The position numbers and the translations under genes are program-made. Below are positions 1-12,805 of a stretch of DNA of 64,000 bases, in pieces. How positions within the stretch are numbered: position 1 is the stretch's first letter; each line of letters starts with the position of its first letter. The notes under the pieces were generated by a model, which had not been told where the DNA came from, did not search any database, and saw nothing but the letters and a program-made list of their open reading frames with translations. Source of the stretch: Zygaena filipendulae (taxonomy: Eukaryota; Arthropoda; Insecta; Lepidoptera; Zygaenidae); the NCBI GenBank assembly GCA_907165275.2, contig OU015651.1, forward strand, positions 3,556,501-3,620,500, given 5' to 3'.

Positions 1-172
1 TTCAGAGATCCCGCAAGAATTCCGGGATACAAAGTACCCTATGTCCTTCTCTGTACCTCTGACAACGTGTGCTCAAAATTTCATGATGATCGGTTGAGCC
101 ATTAAGGCGTGAAAGCGTAACAGACAGACATACAGAGTTACTTTCGCATTTATAATATTAGTAAGGATTACG
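1..172 (+). repeat. SINE-like dispersed repeat, 3' part
   Basis: First of many copies of one family. A full copy reads: an ACTAGCTGT start, a GC-rich CCCGCGGTTTCACCCGCG head, GGAGTTCCCGCGGGAATT, GGGATAAAAAGTACCCTATG, TGACAACGTGCATGC, GTAACAGACAGAC and a tail CATTTATAATATTAGTAAGGA. This copy enters from the window edge. The tail and lack of coding capacity suggest a non-autonomous retroposon mobilised by a LINE; that class is inference. Confidence 0.7.
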
Positions 173-188
173 TACCTACTTATTACGT

Positions 189-351
189 CATCCTACTAAT
201 ATTATAAATGTGAAAGTGTGGATGTTTGGATGTTTGTTATCAATCACGCAAAAACGACTGAACGGATTTGGATGAAATTTGGCATGCATGTTGTAAGGAG
301 TATAGAGAAGGATATAGGGTACTTTTATCCCGGAATTCCCGCGGGCTAGTT
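189..351 (-). repeat. SINE-like dispersed repeat
   Basis: Minus-oriented copy reading from the ATATTATAAATG tail through GGAATTCCCGCGGG to CTAGT. It nearly abuts the plus copy at 1-172, so the pair is tail-to-tail. It lies just downstream of obst-A. Confidence 0.7.
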
Positions 352-521
352 TATAATAATTCATTACGTGGACTAATTTATTTGTTGCCTGCGGTTTTTC
401 GATTTGAATTCGGGTGAAATTCTGTAGGCATTCCCTCAGAAATAATGTACACATTTTCGCTTGCAAGTTCTAATAAGTTACCTAGGGAAAATAAGTACAA
501 TAGGTCATCATTTACTTAAAA

Positions 522-527
522 TTTATT
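522..527 (-). promoter_or_regulatory. Polyadenylation hexamer for obst-A
   Basis: AATAAA on the minus strand about 40 bases past the stop codon. It is the nearest canonical hexamer and plausible as the gene's cleavage signal. Confidence 0.45.
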
Positions 528-565
528 AAGTCTTATGTTTAAATTATTATTATAATATCATTAGG

Positions 566-629
566 TTAAGCTTTTTTCGGCTTCGGCGCCCCGTAGTTAG
601 GCTCTTCTGCGTCTTTGTACCAGTTCTCG
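566..629 (-). CDS. obst-A: obst-A exon 5 (C-terminal tail)
   Basis: Starts after CCCACAG and completes the split cysteine. It encodes [20 protein letters not shown] followed by TAA at 568-566. Confidence 0.88.
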
Positions 630-3600
630 CTGTGGGAGAGAGAAAAAATTAAAATATCTTAATAATGAGGAGGAAAGTATTTTTGAAGTGAAACTTCTAG
701 GTACGGAAAAGTATTTTTGGTCGCGTTACTCTTAACATCTGTGTAAATTTTTCCTAATTTTAACCAATTCATATGTATGTACGGATTAACTAGTATTGGT
801 CAAATGGTTAGACATGCGTATTACCAACTAGTGCCAGTTCGAGTCACGGTTGCTCTAAGAAATGTCCTTTTTAATAAAAGTGTGTGTGTATAATGTATAT
901 GCGCGTTGTGTGTGTTAGTTTATACGTGCGTGCATGCAAGCGTATACATGCGTTTTGCGTGTGCGCACCCTCACAAGCACTCATGCTCATCTAATTCTTC
1001 ATGTAATTTCTTTTTGTGTTTTGGGTTACAGCATATAGCAATAGCAATAACGGATTAACATATATACAGCATATATATAATGTTAATATATAATAAACGG
1101 ATTAACATTATATACAGCATATATATAATGTTAATCCGTTATTGCTTATAGGTTTGATCATTAAAATGTGTACCTACATGTAGATTATGTTACAAAAATA
1201 AAATAAAATAAGTTTTTCTTCTTGCTTCTTGTCACCTGTTTATTTAAACCTAAACACTCAAATCTTACACGTGTAGGTAGGTAGCTAATATTTAAACAAT
1301 TAGTGGTGAATTCCGTAATAAGAAACGCAATTCAAAAATTGCAGGATGGTTTGTGTAATTTAGGTAAGGTTAGGTTCGGGGTTGTCGTGACTACAAAGTT
1401 GCTCGTAATCACGTAATTGTGTAGTTTATTAAGAAGCACCATAAAAATGCATTAAAAGTATTTTTAACAGCAAATTTTTACCATATTTGCTATCTATGTG
1501 CATAAAAGGTGAATATGTGTTTTTTTCCTAAAATAATCTTTAGGAAATGAAACTTACCATCCAGGCACATTTTCTGGAGCATCGCACTTCTGTAAGTCCT
1601 CATTATAGACCTCGCCGGTCGTGCAGCCAAGCTCACGAGGGTCAACTCCGTTCAGGCACACGTAGAATCGTTGGCAGTCGTTCGGGTGGGGGAACTTAGG
1701 GTGGGCCACGTTTTGACCTTGTTGGTCCTTTGGCTGTTCCTTGGGACATTCGAAACCATCAGCGGTTTTCTCTGGAAATGGACAAGGTTAAAAGGTATAA
1801 TATTTACGCTGATCACAAATTGACGATAAGCTTTCAATTTTATAGTCACGACATTAAGACCTCAATACGAGAAAATTATTTAAAATCTGCATCATAAAGT
1901 ATAACAAAATTTAGTTAAGAGGAAAAGTTGATCAGAATTAAATAAAATTTTGCACGGAACATGCCAAAAGAATCAGATTTCCCTCTCGTTATTTACTCGG
2001 GTAAAACTAAACTAATGCTCATACAACAGTTGGTGTTCAACAGTAATTTTGGGATGTTTTGTTTGAGCTTACTTTTTTTTTGTTTTAACACGATGGAAGA
2101 TTTTATGAGGATGTCATGATAATCAATCCCATCTAATAGCAATGGTATTTCATAAATTCTATGTTAAAAGGCACTCACTGAGAAATACTTTTAGATTACC
2201 AGCTTGTGCGAGTAAGTTTAAGTTCATAAATAAGTCATGCACAACTGAGAAATGAAGCTTTTAAAAGCATTGTATTTAAAATGCAACTAACTAGATTCTT
2301 CCTGACATCCTTGCCTGCCTACTGCACTTGGCCACACGCAGGTACCGGAGAGCTCATCAAAGTGGAGTCCAGTGGTGCATTTGACCTCGTTCGGTTTACC
2401 CTCGATGCAGTTGTAGAAGATATTGCATACTGAAGGCTCAGGATGGGCGAAGAAACCGTTACGGCGCGGACACATCTCATTGCCATTGGCAGGTTCTGTG
2501 GATAGAAACAATGTTAAATTAAAAGCTCATGTTGCTAGCTTGTAACGAGGCGGCGGCATGCCACTGGTTATGATATCCTGTCTCATTTTTATTACTTCTA
2601 AATTTTTAAAATTTGGTATGTGGTACTATCGATATGAACGAGGTAGTTTTGACATTAAAGAACTAGTACTAGAACTACTTTTGTCGTACTAATAATTCTA
2701 CTTTTTTAGCCCATCAATATTTATCTTTTGACGGACGTCTACTACTGGGCAACGCCTGTCGTGAATCTTTTTGATCAGTTCTAAGCTGCAGCCTCCATCC
2801 GCAAGGCCCAGCGACTCTTCAGATCGACAATATTTTTTAATGGAAGCTTATAATAATATTACAAACGAAACAAAAAAAATAAAAATAAATAATACCATAC
2901 CAATTTAATAATTTAATACCATAGATACTAATTTTATAAATGTTTGCATAATTTTTATAAATGTCAATGAAATTATGTAACTTAATTAGAATTTATGTTT
3001 ACGAAATATATATTTTAAACGTGTGTGTGAAGTCGCTTCACAACATTCCGAGTAAAAATGAAAAGTGAAATGTGTTAAAACCTTGAATCGACCGATGCAA
3101 TGTAAATTTATCGCAAGAATAATGTGACACTCCTTTACTTTACCAACAATAATTATTATTTATATCGACACGAGATAGGCTATTTTTTTTTCAGTTGTTC
3201 AAATTCCTATACATCAATGCGTGTAACTAAAAATCATTAGCAAATTTCCGCCAGAAATCTTCATATAATTATGATTTATGCGTTTAGCGTTTAGCCTACC
3301 GAAGTTTCATAATAATCAGGTCGATGGTCAAGGAACGTATAAAAGACCAATATACGAATGTTCATTCTCTGTACTAATATCATAAAGAGAAAAGATTTGA
3401 TATTTTGTATGTTTGTTTGTTTGTAATGGATAAACTCAAAATTTCTTAGCCAATTTTAAAACTTATTACAGTTATAGGAAGTTATAGTGTTCCTGATTGA
3501 CATAAGGTATTTTTTATTCAGATTCCCCACAGGAACTCTGAAATCGACGCGAGATTTCCACGAGGAATCATTATTTATATACCTAGATAAAATAATAATA

Positions 3601-6600
3601 TTAAGAAAGCTATCTGCTACAAGAATATTGTGTAAAGTAAACATGAGTTATTCACACAGTTGTCCACATTATTTTCTGTATAACTGTACTTACCAAGTAC
3701 TTAATTATGTATATTATATGGTCGTTTTTTAAACAGAAATACGCTTACTAAGAATAGAAGCTTTTTAAAATGTAAAGAAGTCTTTTCAAATGACAAAAGT
3801 TTGTGGTCACATTACGTGTTCAAATTATAACTCTAGTCACGTATTGTTGAGAGACGATGCCGTCTACAACACTATGTAATACTGATTTAGTAATATCTAG
3901 ATAGCTACCATACTACCTATAGGTAGTTTTCATATTATTGATTATTGCCTAAATATACGTATTATTTAGAAAAACAAATACATAATTTTCTTTGTTGTAT
4001 TATTTTATTAACAAGCAGTAGGTAGCGGTTCTTGTAATATACCCAAGTCTTTCTTAGAAACTGGTTGATGTACCACTGTAAAAAATATATGTGGTGATCC
4101 CCAATATGGTTTGAAATTGCTGAATTGTATTAAATAAGTAAATTAATAAATTAATTTATCTAGTAGTTTCTTTGCGCGCTTTTTATTTAAACAAGTTTTG
4201 TTAAAGAAAAGTTGCAATTTAAACATATGAAAATACTCTATTTCGGAACCTGTAGAGATGAGTTACTTCAAATATGTAGAGTTAGCCTTATTGTAAATCG
4301 GTACGTTGCCTTACGTATTGGAATCGATACATTTAAAATTTAAAAAAATCATCATCTGTAATCAAAATTAGAGCTAAAACAATTGAAGTTAGAAACAAAT
4401 TGCATTATAAATATTTCTTCAACTATTTAAAAACTTATTTATAAGGCCTTTGACGTGACAGGACAAGTCATGTTCTTATAGGTACGTATAATATTGTATC
4501 TTACATTATTGGTTGTAATTTGACATACATGCCCTAGCTTTACCCGCATATTACCAGTTGTTACCAGATGACCTAGAAAGTCACTGACAGATGCTAACCT
4601 CGACGTACAAAGGTACGTGCGTGTGACTGGACCCTAGAAAATATTACCAGTTTTAACTTTCATTATACGAACTTGAAAATATCCTTTCAAACTTCAAGAT
4701 ACGAACAAGTAAAAACAATATACAAGCCTATAGTGCAGCTAATTAGTGGATATTCTAACGTTCAATCAATAAAGTCTATAACAATGTGTTCAGGACAAAC
4801 TTTAGCTTTGGTATAATTATTAGGTATTATGCGTCCATTAAGAACCATATCTCTATCTTCTAATTATTAATTATTATTTATATTATTTATTATTATTATT
4901 TTTGAACTTTCTAAATCAACTACAAATATGTCATGGTGTAGGACTTAGGAGCATTCACAGACTCACAGACACTTATATCACAAAAGATGAATCAGCAATG
5001 TGTAGTTAATTTATTATGAAGTTATTATGTATACCCATTGTACCTCCACCCACATCGATATGCAAATATTGCATTAACATCTCAGAAGGTAAGTAGCCTC
5101 TAATCGATTCGTGACTCAAAACTATTCAGAAGACGAAAATATTTCTACGAATCGAATAGCACATAATTGCATTGACCAAATTGCATTAGATTATAACTAG
5201 TTGTGCCCCGCGGTTTCACCCGCGTTAATTTCAGAGTTCCCGCAGAAATTCCGGGATAAAAAGTATCCTATGTGTTATTCTAATGTATAAGCTATATTAT
5301 TGTAAAGTTTCATTTAAATCCATCCAATAGGTTTTGCGTGAAAGAGTAACAAACATCCATCCATCCATCCATCCATCCATCCATCCATCCATCCATCCAT
5401 TCTTACAAACTTTCGCGTTTATAATATTAGTAGGATAATACTTGTGCTTCTTCTTTATCTATTATTAGCTATTCACCCGCGGTTTCACCCATGGTAATTT
5501 TGGAGTTTCCGCGGGAATTTCGGGATAAAAAGTACCAATCCTATGATAATCAAGAACACTGTAGTGTTCTATTGGTAAAAGAATTTTCAAAATCGGTTCA
5601 GTTGATCCTGAGATTACCCCTTACAACCTCAAAAACTCACAAACTTTTAAACTTTTCCTCTTTATAATATTAGTATAGACTTAAAGAAAGTACTTGATAT
5701 GAAGACTAAATATTTACTTACGTAGTTCAAGCCTGTCTCCACAATCGACGTTGAACGGTTGGTCACATTTGTTGATTTTCCTAATTGTGGGGTCAAATAC
5801 TAGACCGTCAGGGCACAACTTTGTCGTAGCCACTCCGTTTTTGCACTCGTAGAACTTGTCACACTGTATGTCATCTTCGTACTGGCCATCTTTTGCAGGA
5901 CATTTGAACTGCTGGGCGCCTGAGAAGTATAGAGAAGAGTTTGGTTATTCATTATTATCATCACAAGAAAAATGGTTACGCAACTTTTAAACTTTGAACG
6001 CGCGGTGTCGCAACAACACATATTGTAAATTAACCCCACTTATATACACGATTTTTGATTGAGCTCGTATGATCTATGTATGAGATTACCCAATATGGAG
6101 ATAATAGATGTTCAGTAACAGCTAGTAATAACATAACGTATTACACAACTCAGTACGGATACAGTAGAACCGATAGACTTTTATATATTGAATAGTTAGT
6201 AATTAAATTTTAGTATGATCTTATGGAACAGTGGGACAGTATTTTCGTAACTGTTCCGGCGGACTAGTTCCGATAAAAAGAATACAAATTAACCGGTTTA
6301 ATTGTTGTACAGTGAAAGCCAAATTAAATTATAAATCGCTCCATCGTTCTGTTCGCTCGTTGCTACAGCGCAGAGAGTGAGGCAGATCGTGTTTTGTTGC
6401 ATAATACCTACACAGCCATTACATAAAATTGTTTAGTGAACGTCGCCGACGCACAAGACTCGGAGTGGCATGCTTTTTGTTGTTGCGTGCTATATGCTGT
6501 TTCCAATGTCGTGACAACCGACGAAGCCAAATTATTAGATTTTGAAAACCTTCATAAACCAGATTATATTAGTGAAATACACTGTTTAAATAAATTAATT

Positions 6601-9600
6601 TATTCGACTATTTTGCAATTCAAATCTGCAGTTCAAGGCCGTAAACTGTGTGATTTGGATTAAAATTAATAGTAATCAATCGATTACATAGCTCATTCAA
6701 AAACGTGTTACTAGCTGACTAATGTAAATTTAATCTTTTTTAAAATAATTTAGTAGGTTATTTCCAATCGTATTATGAGATAAAACAGAAGGTAAGTCGA
6801 TATTAAAATTACTGGGAAAAACTTAATGCTAGATAAATTTAAATATATATTTTACTAGATGTGCCCAGCGGTTTCACCTGCGTTAATTTCGAAGTTCCCG
6901 CGGGAATTCCAAGATAAAACGTACCTTATGTCCTTCTCTGTACCCCTGACAACGTGCATAACAAATTTCATCCAAATCCGTTCAGCCGTTTTTGCATGAT
7001 TGAGTAACAAACATCCATACATCCACACTTTCACATTTGTAATATGTATTAATAGGATGACCAGCATTTTTTTTAATATCTCGAGTTCCAGATGGAATTT
7101 CGTAAAAATCGAAATATCAGTATCCAAGTTAAACCTTTAGCAGTAGAACAAAAACGCATTCAATTTGGTGCAGCAGTTTTTGCGTAGCACGAATACAAAC
7201 ATACAGATAGACAAACAGACAGACAAAAATTCTAAAAACGGTATTTTTGGCTTCTATATCACTCATATAGAGTCGCCTAAATTTATTTTTCTTATGTATC
7301 TCCCATGTACAGACATCGACCTGTTACAATTTTATATATATAGATAACTAGCTGTACTCCGCGGTTTCACCAGCGGTAATTTCGGAGCTCCCGCGGGAAT
7401 TTCGGGATAAAAAGTACTCTATATCCTTCTCTGTACTCTTATAATATTAGTAGGATACCGCTCTATGTTTATTATATTTATTGTTCGTTAGTGATTTTTC
7501 ATCCCTCTTAGGTCTGAAGTTGCCTGAGGAGCGGGTTGCAGTAATATTTTACGGCGCCAGAGAGTCAAATTATAAAAAAAAAACTATTTTCACATTTCTA
7601 TTGAACCATGTTGTAACTTTCTATACAGCCACTCTACACTAAAGTTAAGTAATAATTAAAGAATATATTTGTTTAAAAAGGACATTATTATAATTTACTT
7701 TCAACAATTTTTTTCAAATAACATAAGATTTGGGGCAAAATATTTACCTTTTTTTTAGCTAATTCATGATTTATTTTTACTTCCCTTGTGTTGGCAATGA
7801 AAAAGCACAGTGTTTACCTCGGGTTAAGACTTATTTAGCCTCTCGCACTATTGGTCAAACCCCGTTTCCGAACTGAATAAGTTTACTTTCACCCCTAGGG
7901 TAACAATGTAATAATATTGTATGTAGGTACCTACAAATATCACGTTCTTAGGTTTTGTTAAAATGTTTTATAAAACTTGCATAAAGAATATTATTATACA
8001 CTTAGTACCTACTAGTGTAGTAGTCTATAATAATTGGCTAAGTTTAATTTTTATTTTTTTGATGGCAACAAACAATTGTATTATTATTATTATTCACAAA
8101 TAACAAGCTATTTAAGTTTGTCATTTGATTTTAAGGCAATAAGAATAAATAAATACATATTTGAATTTTGTTGAAGATGAAATTTCAGTTACCAGTGACA
8201 CAAGCACGGTGACCTAGCACTGGAAGGTTGTGACCTATGCTGTACCTAGTCAGAACTATCACAGTAGATCCACCGTGGGAACATAAATAAATACATACCT
8301 AACTTAATCTCTTAAAAAATATCTAGCAGAGATGGTTGCGTTATCGATTCTGAATCAATTAAATTTAGGTTTCGTGTATAGATACTAAAAAAACAACGTT
8401 CTATGAATATTTTATCTAGATAATCATAATACCTACTACTGTTTACTCCTTACGGTTCGAAGGCTTGATATACCTAGTCCATCGCAACCTCAGCGGCTGC
8501 GCCCGCACAGAGAAGTGAAAGCGAAATGCCGGTGCTGCGGTGCCACTTACGAAATTGATGCATCGCTCAGTGATGCATCAAGGGTCACCGGACTTGCCCA
8601 ATGTAATCGATTGATGTTCAAAAACACATTTGTTGATAGGCTATGTATGTTATATAACAAGTAGGTACATATACCAGTAGGGTCTACACTCTACGTTTAT
8701 TTAATGTGAATGGAATAACATTACAAATGTTTTTTTTTGATGCTAGTTTTTCCTGCAGGTTCACCGGTGGTAATTTCGCAGTTCCCTAGGGAATTCTGGG
8801 GTAAAAAGTACCCAATGTACCTCGGATGAGTCGTCAATGCGTGAAAGCGTAACAAAGTACTTTTTCCGACACTTTCAACAATTATCACTATATTAGCTAT
8901 TCCTCGCGATTTCATCCGCATCAATTTTGGAGATCTCTTTGGTGTTACGAGATAAAAGTACTACCCTATATTTTTTTTCTGCACCCACCCTTCACACCGT
9001 GTAGTATTGTGCAAAATTTAATACAGTTTCATCTGCGTTAATTTTAGAGTTTCCGTGGATCCAGGATAAAAAGTACTCTATGTCCTTCTCTGTATCCCTG
9101 ACAACGTGTATGCGAAATTTCATGATGATCCGTTCAGCCGTTGAGGTGTAGAAGCGTAACAAACAAACAAACTCACTTTCGCATTTATAGTATTACTAAG
9201 GATTTCAACGAATTAACACAAAACTGACACCTAAGCCTTTCTCATGAATTGCTTTATTTAAAACTCATAAAAATCCGTTCAGTAGTTTTTGTATTTATTG
9301 CGAACAGATAGAAAGACAGACGCGGCGGAGGACTTTGTTATATAATAATATATTATAAGGATTATAGATACATAATATCATAAAGTATATAACGCCTAAT
9401 CATTTACGTAGATGAGAGATGAAATAGGTATACGATATCGTATATCATTATTTACTTTGGTAAATAATTGAGTTTTGACTATATATTTTTTTTACTTATC
9501 AATTTTTACAGCTAACAATTTAATCTATCTATAGAAAAATAGGAATAGAAAAAATTGATACTTTACATAAAAAAATATTTGTTCCAGTTTTTACTGTCTA

Positions 9601-11296
9601 CTAAATATTGAAGGCGTTTAGTATTCCTACTTCTAATAATATGATATTATTAGGTACCACCGAATCAACTAATTTAAGATTCAGAATTAGGAAACCGTAC
9701 ATCCCACCACTTTACTTTTTTTTATCGACCCACTTTTTATTTGGAAATTAAAGCGAATGTCAATGTCATACATTAAATAATTGATTTGCGTTGTTTAATC
9801 TTTGTTGCAAAATTTCGAAAAAGATCGCAACCTCGATGAAACAGTGAATATTGGATTTTGGCCTTTTTAGATAGGTTGTGGAATTGGTTACAAACATTAT
9901 TTACGTTTATCTGAAATTTTATAGTAAGTACTATGTATTTTTGACTGCTTGTCTATTGGTTCCGAGATTCTTCTGAGGTTCCGAGTAAATTTAATTTTGA
10001 ATTGATTTTGACAGGACTTTCGCTGGCTAGCTGATGTTATAATTTGGTGCTTTAATTGTGGGTAGGTTACTTTTAACAGATTTTCTGTGGAAATTCCAAA
10101 ATTCATGTATTTGAAACTGCCGGGCACAGCTAGTAAATATATAGAATATGTTTTTCACACTATATGGTAAGGATCGGTGACTGAAATCTTACAGTGATTG
10201 GTATTTGATGAAAGCTGAAAGGTTTGAACATCAGACATTACAATTTATGGGCTCTACGTACGAGTTTACATAATGACGTTTATAACATGAAGGAAATACC
10301 GACTGATTTATCTACTTAATGACTGTAAATACTATATTATAAAAAATAAAATAAATAACAAAAAAACTTGTTGGGAAGTAGGTACGTTATATAGTTTAAA
10401 GTTCAAATACATTTATTTGATCTTTCAACTTTGAGAGGTGAAAGGGAATTCGAATATCTAGATTATTTGAATAGTTTTACTAAAACCAGGCAAACAAAGT
10501 GATAAAAACAAGTTGCTTAAATAATTAATTAATTAGGTTTCTTCTTTGTAATGGATTTCTTTACTTAAATAATTTCAGAATTAGGTGTATATTAGCTTTA
10601 TAAATGTATGTGCTGTAACAAAGTATTATAATTATAACGTCTTATTACAAGTTTTAATAAAAATATTAAACTATCGTTCCAGAAATAAAGATAATTTTGA
10701 ATTGAAATCTAAAAAAAATACAGGAAGGAACAGTAGGTAATCAAATAAAAATAGGAAAGAAACCATGAGAAATAAATAAATAATCAATAACTTTTTGGCC
10801 AAATAAAATTAAAATTAAGTAGGTAACTGTTAATGTTAGTACGTCGAGAACGTTTAGCTGTTGTTACAAAATGAAAGTTAAGAGAACTATGCAATTCAAG
10901 AAAAATTCGCAAGTAAAGATTATTTTTTTAAGAATGTACCGACATTAATATCAATTAATCTTAAACATTAGAATTCGAGTTATTGTAAAATATTTACAAA
11001 TAATTTAATCAAAAATTAAATACATTTTAAAGAATTATCAAAAAATCTCTATCGACATCAAGAAACCTAAGAGCGCGTTTAAGTCTTTTGTACTGAGTGA
11101 ATGAATGGCTGAACAAAAAATGCTTTATTTATATTTTTTTACACAATTTATGTATATTTATTGTATATTTCATTTGAAATATACTGCTGTAGATATGAAT
11201 AAAATTTTTTTTCCCGGTGGAAAAGAACTTTGAAAGATTTGGTGAATACTTACTTGCTATAACAGCGACCGCAAACAATACGAAGAACACCTTCAT
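566..11296 (-). CDS. obst-A: CPAP3 cuticle chitin-binding protein, obstructor-A type
   Basis: A secreted protein that binds chitin in cuticle matrix. Five exons on the minus strand: 11254-11296, 5722-5919, 2292-2495, 1558-1771 and 566-629. All joins are phase-consistent with GT-AG sites and give 240 residues, the usual size for this family. Residues 1 to about 15 ([14 protein letters not shown]) are a signal peptide. Each middle exon carries one peritrophin-A/CBM14 domain with six cysteines, for example [20 protein letters not shown] and NDCQRFYVC. Three domains define CPAP3. The spacing, the PHPNDC stretch and the short tail [20 protein letters not shown] after the last domain fit obstructor-A better than Gasp or obstructor-E; this subtype call rests on family knowledge, not an alignment. 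No frame breaks are seen. The 5.3-kb first intron is packed with dispersed repeats. Confidence 0.9.
795..866 (+). repeat. tRNA-like (pol III box) SINE head
   Basis: TTGGTCAAATGGTTAGACAT resembles an A box and CCAGTTCGAGTCACG, about 35 bases on, resembles a B box (GGTTCGANTCC). There is no closed acceptor stem, so this is not an intact tRNA gene. A GT-rich stretch follows at 880-965. Confidence 0.35.
1049..1141. repeat. Short tandem plus inverted AT repeat
   Basis: A unit of about 43 bases (ACGGATTAACAT, then ATACAGC and ATATATAATGTTAAT) occurs twice in tandem. The outer ends (ACGGATTAACAT and ATGTTAATCCGT) are also inverted, so the block can fold on itself. Confidence 0.6.
1558..1771 (-). 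CDS. obst-A: obst-A exon 4 (chitin-binding domain 3)
   Basis: Encodes the third six-cysteine domain ([39 protein letters not shown]). The last cysteine codon is split by the following intron (TG|C). Confidence 0.9.
2292..2495 (-). CDS. obst-A: obst-A exon 3 (chitin-binding domain 2)
   Basis: Phase 1 to phase 1. It carries [17 protein letters not shown] and downstream cysteines to QGCQEE. The donor GTTAGT is slightly non-consensus. Confidence 0.9.
2726..2823 (+). repeat. Fragment of dispersed repeat (GACGTCTACT type)
   Basis: GGACGTCTACTACTGGGCAA and the following CTGCAGCCTCCATCC resemble a fragment I associate with lepidopteran interspersed repeats. It lies in the intron between obst-A exons 2 and 3. 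Family assignment is from memory. Confidence 0.35.
5198..5438 (+). repeat. SINE-like repeat with internal (CATC)n array
   Basis: Same family as 1-172, full length from AACTAGTTGTGCCCCGCGG to TTTATAATATTAGTAGGAT. The internal AACATCC motif has expanded to a perfect CATC tetranucleotide run at about 5355-5400. Confidence 0.75.
5466..5682 (+). repeat. SINE-like dispersed repeat
   Basis: Second tandem copy 30 bases after the previous one. It shows a CACCCGCGGTTTCACCC head and a TATAATATTAGTATAGAC tail. It ends about 40 bases before the obst-A exon 2 donor. Confidence 0.7.
5722..5919 (-). CDS. obst-A: obst-A exon 2 (chitin-binding domain 1)
   Basis: Open in phase 1 to phase 1. It encodes six cysteines in [24 protein letters not shown] and VDCGD. 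The donor is GTAAGT. Confidence 0.9.
6436..6663 (+). pseudogene. Orphan open frame, possible exon or retroposed fragment
   Basis: An open frame of about 75 codons in obst-A intron 1, on the opposite strand. It begins [17 protein letters not shown] and ends [13 protein letters not shown] before TAA. It has no ATG; the first triplet is GTG and is preceded by a TTGTTTAG acceptor-like string. Base composition is less AT-rich than the surroundings and the peptide looks protein-like. I recognise no domain. It could be a decayed retrocopy, an exon of a nested gene or chance. Confidence 0.25.
6855..7062 (+). repeat. SINE-like dispersed repeat
   Basis: Same family: TGTGCCCAGCGGTTTCACC head, TGACAACGTGCATAACAAAT middle, CACTTTCACATTTGTAATAT tail. 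Confidence 0.7.
7347..7456 (+). repeat. SINE-like repeat, internally deleted
   Basis: A head (CTGTACTCCGCGGTTTCACC) is joined directly to a tail (CTTATAATATTAGTAGGAT), with the central third missing. Confidence 0.65.
7485..7925 (+). repeat. Long dispersed repeat, copy 1
   Basis: Shares several blocks in the same order with 38720-39330: GGTCTGAAGTTGCCTGAGGA, CACATTTCTATTGAACCATG, AACTTTCTATACAGCCA, TTAGCTAATTC, AAGCACAGTG and CTTTCACCCCTAGGGTAACA. There is no coding frame, so it is a non-autonomous element of unknown class. Confidence 0.6.
8725..9205 (+). repeat. Two or three nested SINE-like copies
   Basis: Successive heads at about 8750 (GGTTCACCGGTGGTAATTTC), 8905 (CGCGATTTCATCCGCATC) and 9030 (TTTCATCTGCGTTAATTT). 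The last has the full middle and tail to CATTTATAGTATTACTAAGG. Confidence 0.6.
9905..10133 (-). repeat. Diverged SINE-like repeat
   Basis: The plus strand ends in GAAACTGCCGGGCACAGCTAG, the reverse of the family head, after a decayed body. Confidence 0.45.
11254..11296 (-). CDS. obst-A: obst-A exon 1 (signal peptide)
   Basis: ATG at 11296 is followed by a short hydrophobic signal sequence. The exon ends in phase 1 at a GTAAGT donor (11253). On the minus strand about 90 bases upstream there is a TCAGT initiator-like string (near 11390) with an A-rich GATAAGAAAAG about 30 bases before it. This could be the core promoter, but support is weak. Confidence 0.85.
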
Positions 11297-12780
11297 TATT
11301 ATTTTGATAACAATATTTAATTTAAAATAAAAACAGCTGTATTGACTAGATTTAGGTCCGACCCTTGGAGCGAACCTGGTGCAACTGACGAGAGATTGTA
11401 GCGCGCGCCTTTTCTTATCCGTACCTATACCTACCTGTGTAGTGCTTGCCTACAGTCCATTCCAAATGAACATATTAAGCCAGAGAAAAGTAAATAAAAT
11501 TTATCAAAAATACGTAATCCTCTCTATTAATTTATGGGATGTTGTTCAGAATTTAGTACCTTTAAAGCTTGTCAAATATTTGAATTAAATATTTAGATTT
11601 CGCACATGCTTAGTTTACCTGTTTTATTAAAGTAGTTTTGAGTTGAGGTTGCGGTTACCAAATAATAGTGGAAGAGAAAAAATCTGCGGAAGGTTAAACC
11701 GTTTTCCACCATGACTTATGATGCATCAAATTTAAGAAAACTGTTTTTTAAATAAAAAAAAAATTCAATAAACAAAACTTTTAGTAAGTAGGTAAATTGT
11801 TCTTTATTTTTTAGTTTCAAGCAGGTAGGTACGTTAAAGTAAAACCTATTTAAAATACCTCGATAGGTACCCTTCTTCTGCAACGGAAACTGATTTCTGG
11901 CTGTGTTTTTTCCAGTAGGTTTTTCTTCTTAACTCTAGAGTAGTCGTGCTTTTCCGTGAAAAGTGAGTGATCGCGTGGTCATTTTAAAATCTATACATAT
12001 AAATAAAATTGAAGAGTATGTTTATAATTCCAAATTTACCTACTTACAGCTTTTTCACTAAATGCACAATATGAAAGTATATACTATGAAAGTATTACAT
12101 AAAAAAATCAATATTAAAATTTTTCTCTGTCTGTTTTGTCTGTCTGTTTGTTCCGGCTAATCTCCTTCACTGCCAGATAGCTGATGTTATAAGGAGTAAC
12201 TTAGGCTACTTTTATTTTACAAAATAGTAGTTCCTGTGGGAATTCCGAAACTCACGCGGGTGAAACCGCGTGGCACAGTTAGTAGTTAAATAAAATTTAA
12301 TACATAAACTATCAGAAAAAGAAACGTTTGTTAAAATTATAATTATTAAACTCGGGTTTAGTTAAACCCGAAAATTTTTATCGGGTTTAATCCCAAGCAC
12401 CGGGTTGATTACCCATCTTACATGGAATGCTTTTTTCTAAAAACATAGATACCTTTCGCGCAATCCACAATCCACAAAATAGTGTGTTAACCCACACTGG
12501 AGAAATTGTGAGTAAATCTTGTTTTAAAATTACAGCGCCATTTTTTGTCAACATTTTTTTTATGTTCAACTATTTTTTGGTATTTAAGCAATGTAATAAG
12601 GTAAAATAATACGCATAATTAAAAAACATTCTATTACTCTGAATAAAGCGTTCTGTATCAACAACTTAATTTCGTGGATTAACATGTTATTGCTTATCGG
12701 CGTTCATTTATACCTATATTTTATAGTTATTCCTGCTCATAGGAAGTTAAATTATCTCCAACATAAATACCTCATATTCG
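11297..12780. other. Spacer between obst-A and the LINE
   Basis: AT-rich DNA. Apart from the obst-A 5' flank and the minus SINE-like copy at 12115-12287 I see no gene. Short open frames here have no codon bias or recognisable domain. Confidence 0.5.
12115..12287 (-). repeat. SINE-like dispersed repeat
   Basis: Minus copy: CTGTCTGTCTGTTTG, GGGAATTCCGAAACTCACGC and GGGTGAAACCGCGTGGCACA, ending in AGTTAGTAG. Confidence 0.65.
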
Positions 12781-12805
12781 CTAAATCTGACTACAAAATA
12801 GGACT

